A stretch of 5,834 nucleotides of DNA from the NCBI GenBank assembly GCA_013814015.1, contig JACCQS010000188.1, positions 1 to 5,834 on the forward strand, in the 5' to 3' direction. Below the pieces are notes generated by a model. That model was not told where the DNA came from, ran no database searches, and saw only the letters and a program-made list of their open reading frames with translations. A program made the position numbers and the translations under genes. Numbering within the stretch: position 1 is the first letter of the stretch; each line of letters begins with the position of its first letter. Below, piece by piece: positions 4,716 through 5,834 of this stretch. The DNA is from Geodermatophilaceae bacterium (lineage in GTDB: Bacteria; Actinomycetota; Actinomycetes; Mycobacteriales; Geodermatophilaceae).

Positions 4716-5596
4716 CGTCGTCGCGCCAGCCACGGCACGCCCCGCCGTTCCACTGCCCGTTCTGCGGCGAGGAGGACATCCGCCCCCACGGCGAGGATCC
4801 CGGGCAATGGCGATGCGGCTCCTGCACCCGGGTCTGGAAGCTGAGTTTCGTCGGCCTCGCACCAGCGGCCTCCGACGTTGCCGGTGTGCTTATGGCGGCG
4901 CCCGCGAACGAGCATTCCCGGCTGCGGGCGCTGGTCGAGCAGGGCTCCCGTGACCTGGACGGTGCCGGGCCGCAGGAAGTACTGCGGTGGGCCGATCATC
5001 AGTTCGGGGCCGCGCTGGCCATCGCCTCCTCGATGACCGATGCCGTACTCGCGCATTTGGCTGCGCATAGCGCTCCGAAAGCGAAGATCGTCTTCCTCGA
5101 CACCGGTTATCACTTCGCCGAGACGATCCAGACGGCCCGGGCCGTCGCCGCGTCCGTCGCACTCGAGGTCCTCGTCGTCCGTCCTGAGCGGACCGTCGCG
5201 GGTCAGGACGAGGAGCACGGCCCCCGCCTCTACGATCGCGATCCCGATCTGTGCTGCGCCTTACGCAAGGTCGCGCCGCTGTCCCGAGCGTTGCAGCCGT
5301 TCTCGGCATGGGCCGCCGGCATTCGACGCGACGATTCCGACAGTCGCCGGGACACCCGAGTGGTCCACTGGGACGGCGAGCGCGGCATGGTCAAGATCAA
5401 CCCCCTCGTCCACTGGACCCAGTCCGAGGTCGACGACTACATCGCCGAGAACGACGTGCTGGTCAATCCGCTCGTCAGCGACGGGTACCCGTCCATCGGC
5501 TGCGCTCCCTGCACCCTGCGGGTGGCACCCGGCCAGGGTCCGCGCTCCGGGAGATGGGCCGACCTGGCCAAGACCGAGTGCGGCCTGCACGCCTGA
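4712..5596 (+). CDS. cysH: APS reductase (CysH) with N-terminal zinc-ribbon segment
   Basis: 294 residues, longer than the usual 230-250 of actinobacterial CysH. The C-terminal part (about 85-294) is an adenylyl-sulfate reductase: SSMTDAVLAHLA (P-loop-like), FLDTGYHFAET, DLCCALRKVAPL (C181, C182), GIRRDDS, SIGCAPCT (C264, C267) and the terminal KTECGLH with catalytic C290. The CC plus CxxC set marks the 4Fe-4S form that uses APS rather than PAPS, giving sulfite and AMP with thioredoxin as donor. Residues 15-38 carry CPFC-x16-CGSC, four cysteines spaced like a zinc ribbon (C15, C18, C35, C38), joined by an Ala-rich linker with no intervening stop. I chose GTG 4712 because it forms GTGA with the sir stop and GAGGAG lies eight bases upstream; GTG 4703 is a possible alternative. 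ATG 4892 would give a normal-length CysH but has no good ribosome binding site. Confidence 0.93.
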   Translation: MTSSRQPRHAPPFHCPFCGEEDIRPHGEDPGQWRCGSCTRVWKLSFVGLAPAASDVAGVLMAAPANEHSRLRALVEQGSRDLDGAGPQEVLRWADHQFGAALAIASSMTDAVLAHLAAHSAPKAKIVFLDTGYHFAETIQTARAVAASVALEVLVVRPERTVAGQDEEHGPRLYDRDPDLCCALRKVAPLSRALQPFSAWAAGIRRDDSDSRRDTRVVHWDGERGMVKINPLVHWTQSEVDDYIAENDVLVNPLVSDGYPSIGCAPCTLRVAPGQGPRSGRWADLAKTECGLHA

Positions 5597-5609
5597 CGGC
5601 CAAGGCTGA

Positions 5610-5834
5610 TCATCGCTCAGAGCACTCGGAGTCCGGCCGGTTCGCTCGGCGGTTTCGGGTGGCTTTCGCACGGTCGGCGAGTTCGTCGTCAACTGGATAG
5701 CCGACCTCGACCAGTGTCAGTCCATGAGCTGGCGCCACCTGTACGTCCCCGGCCCGGCTCTGCAGGTCCAGCAGCGAGGCAGGCCAGTGCGGGGATCGGC
5801 GACCGTCCCCGACCGACAGCAGCGCGCCCATCAG
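5610..5834 (-). CDS. truA: tRNA pseudouridine synthase A, C-terminal fragment
   Basis: The last 74 codons of a gene entering from the right edge. The reading has LMGALLSVGDGRR, then WPASLL and VAPAHGLTLVEVGYP, the characteristic end of TruA, which forms pseudouridine at positions 38-40 of tRNA anticodon arms. The catalytic Asp lies outside the window. A charged tail of about 27 residues follows the conserved GYP; tails of this kind occur in actinobacterial TruA. It converges on cysH, with only 13 bases between the two stop codons and no terminator hairpin that I can see. In most actinobacteria truA follows rplQ; whether that holds here is beyond the edge. Confidence 0.85.
   Translation of the reverse strand: MMGALLSVGDGRRSPHWPASLLDLQSRAGDVQVAPAHGLTLVEVGYPVDDELADRAKATRNRRANRPDSECSER

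Noticed and set aside
3909..4862. A 317-codon minus-strand open frame antisense to sir and cysH
   Set aside because: It is a GC-rich antisense shadow of two well-supported genes, with no recognisable family.
5560..5660. Bidirectional terminator between cysH and truA
   Set aside because: I found only a direct GGCCAAG repeat and a TGATCA palindrome, with no adequate hairpin or U tract.
1..5834. CRISPR array, insertion sequence or prophage
   Set aside because: No regularly spaced repeats, transposase or phage motifs are visible on either strand.

Overview
The window is GC-rich DNA with strong G/C preference at third codon positions, GTG starts, promoters of the TANNNT type and protein sequences typical of Actinomycetota. 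I cannot fix the order or genus. It holds a compact assimilatory sulfur-reduction locus built as two divergent operons, flanked on the left by a selenocysteine/formate dehydrogenase module and on the right by the end of a tRNA-modification gene.

Left edge (1-457, minus strand): the first 57 codons of a molybdopterin formate dehydrogenase run off the window. Upstream of it lies selC, the selenocysteine tRNA (anticodon UCA, long variable arm). The formate dehydrogenase is therefore probably a selenoprotein, although its Sec codon is outside the window.

Centre left (508-2770, minus strand): a 25-codon leader peptide is followed by a sirohydrochlorin chelatase (CbiX type) and a CysG-type siroheme synthase, joined by an ATGA overlap. 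Together they can convert uroporphyrinogen III to siroheme.

Centre (2771-2873): a 103-bp divergent control region with an imperfect 8-8-8 inverted repeat near its middle.

Centre right (2874-5596, plus strand): a 35-codon leader peptide, ferredoxin-sulfite reductase (siroheme and 4Fe-4S) and CysH, an APS reductase carrying an extra N-terminal zinc-ribbon-like segment. CysH makes sulfite from APS, Sir reduces it to sulfide, and the opposite operon supplies Sir's siroheme.

Right edge (5610-5834, minus strand): the C-terminal end of TruA, convergent with cysH.

The most notable observation is in the divergent region. Both operons open with a short, apparently leaderless ORF, and the two peptides share the pattern T-x-R-x-H-[VI]-D-L-x-R-[VI]-x-S-x-[IV]-C with mostly different codons. 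This looks like a matched pair of cysteine-responsive leader peptides, one per arm. On the plus arm, a potential anti-Shine-Dalgarno helix begins four bases after the leader stop and pairs with the ribosome binding site of the sulfite reductase gene.
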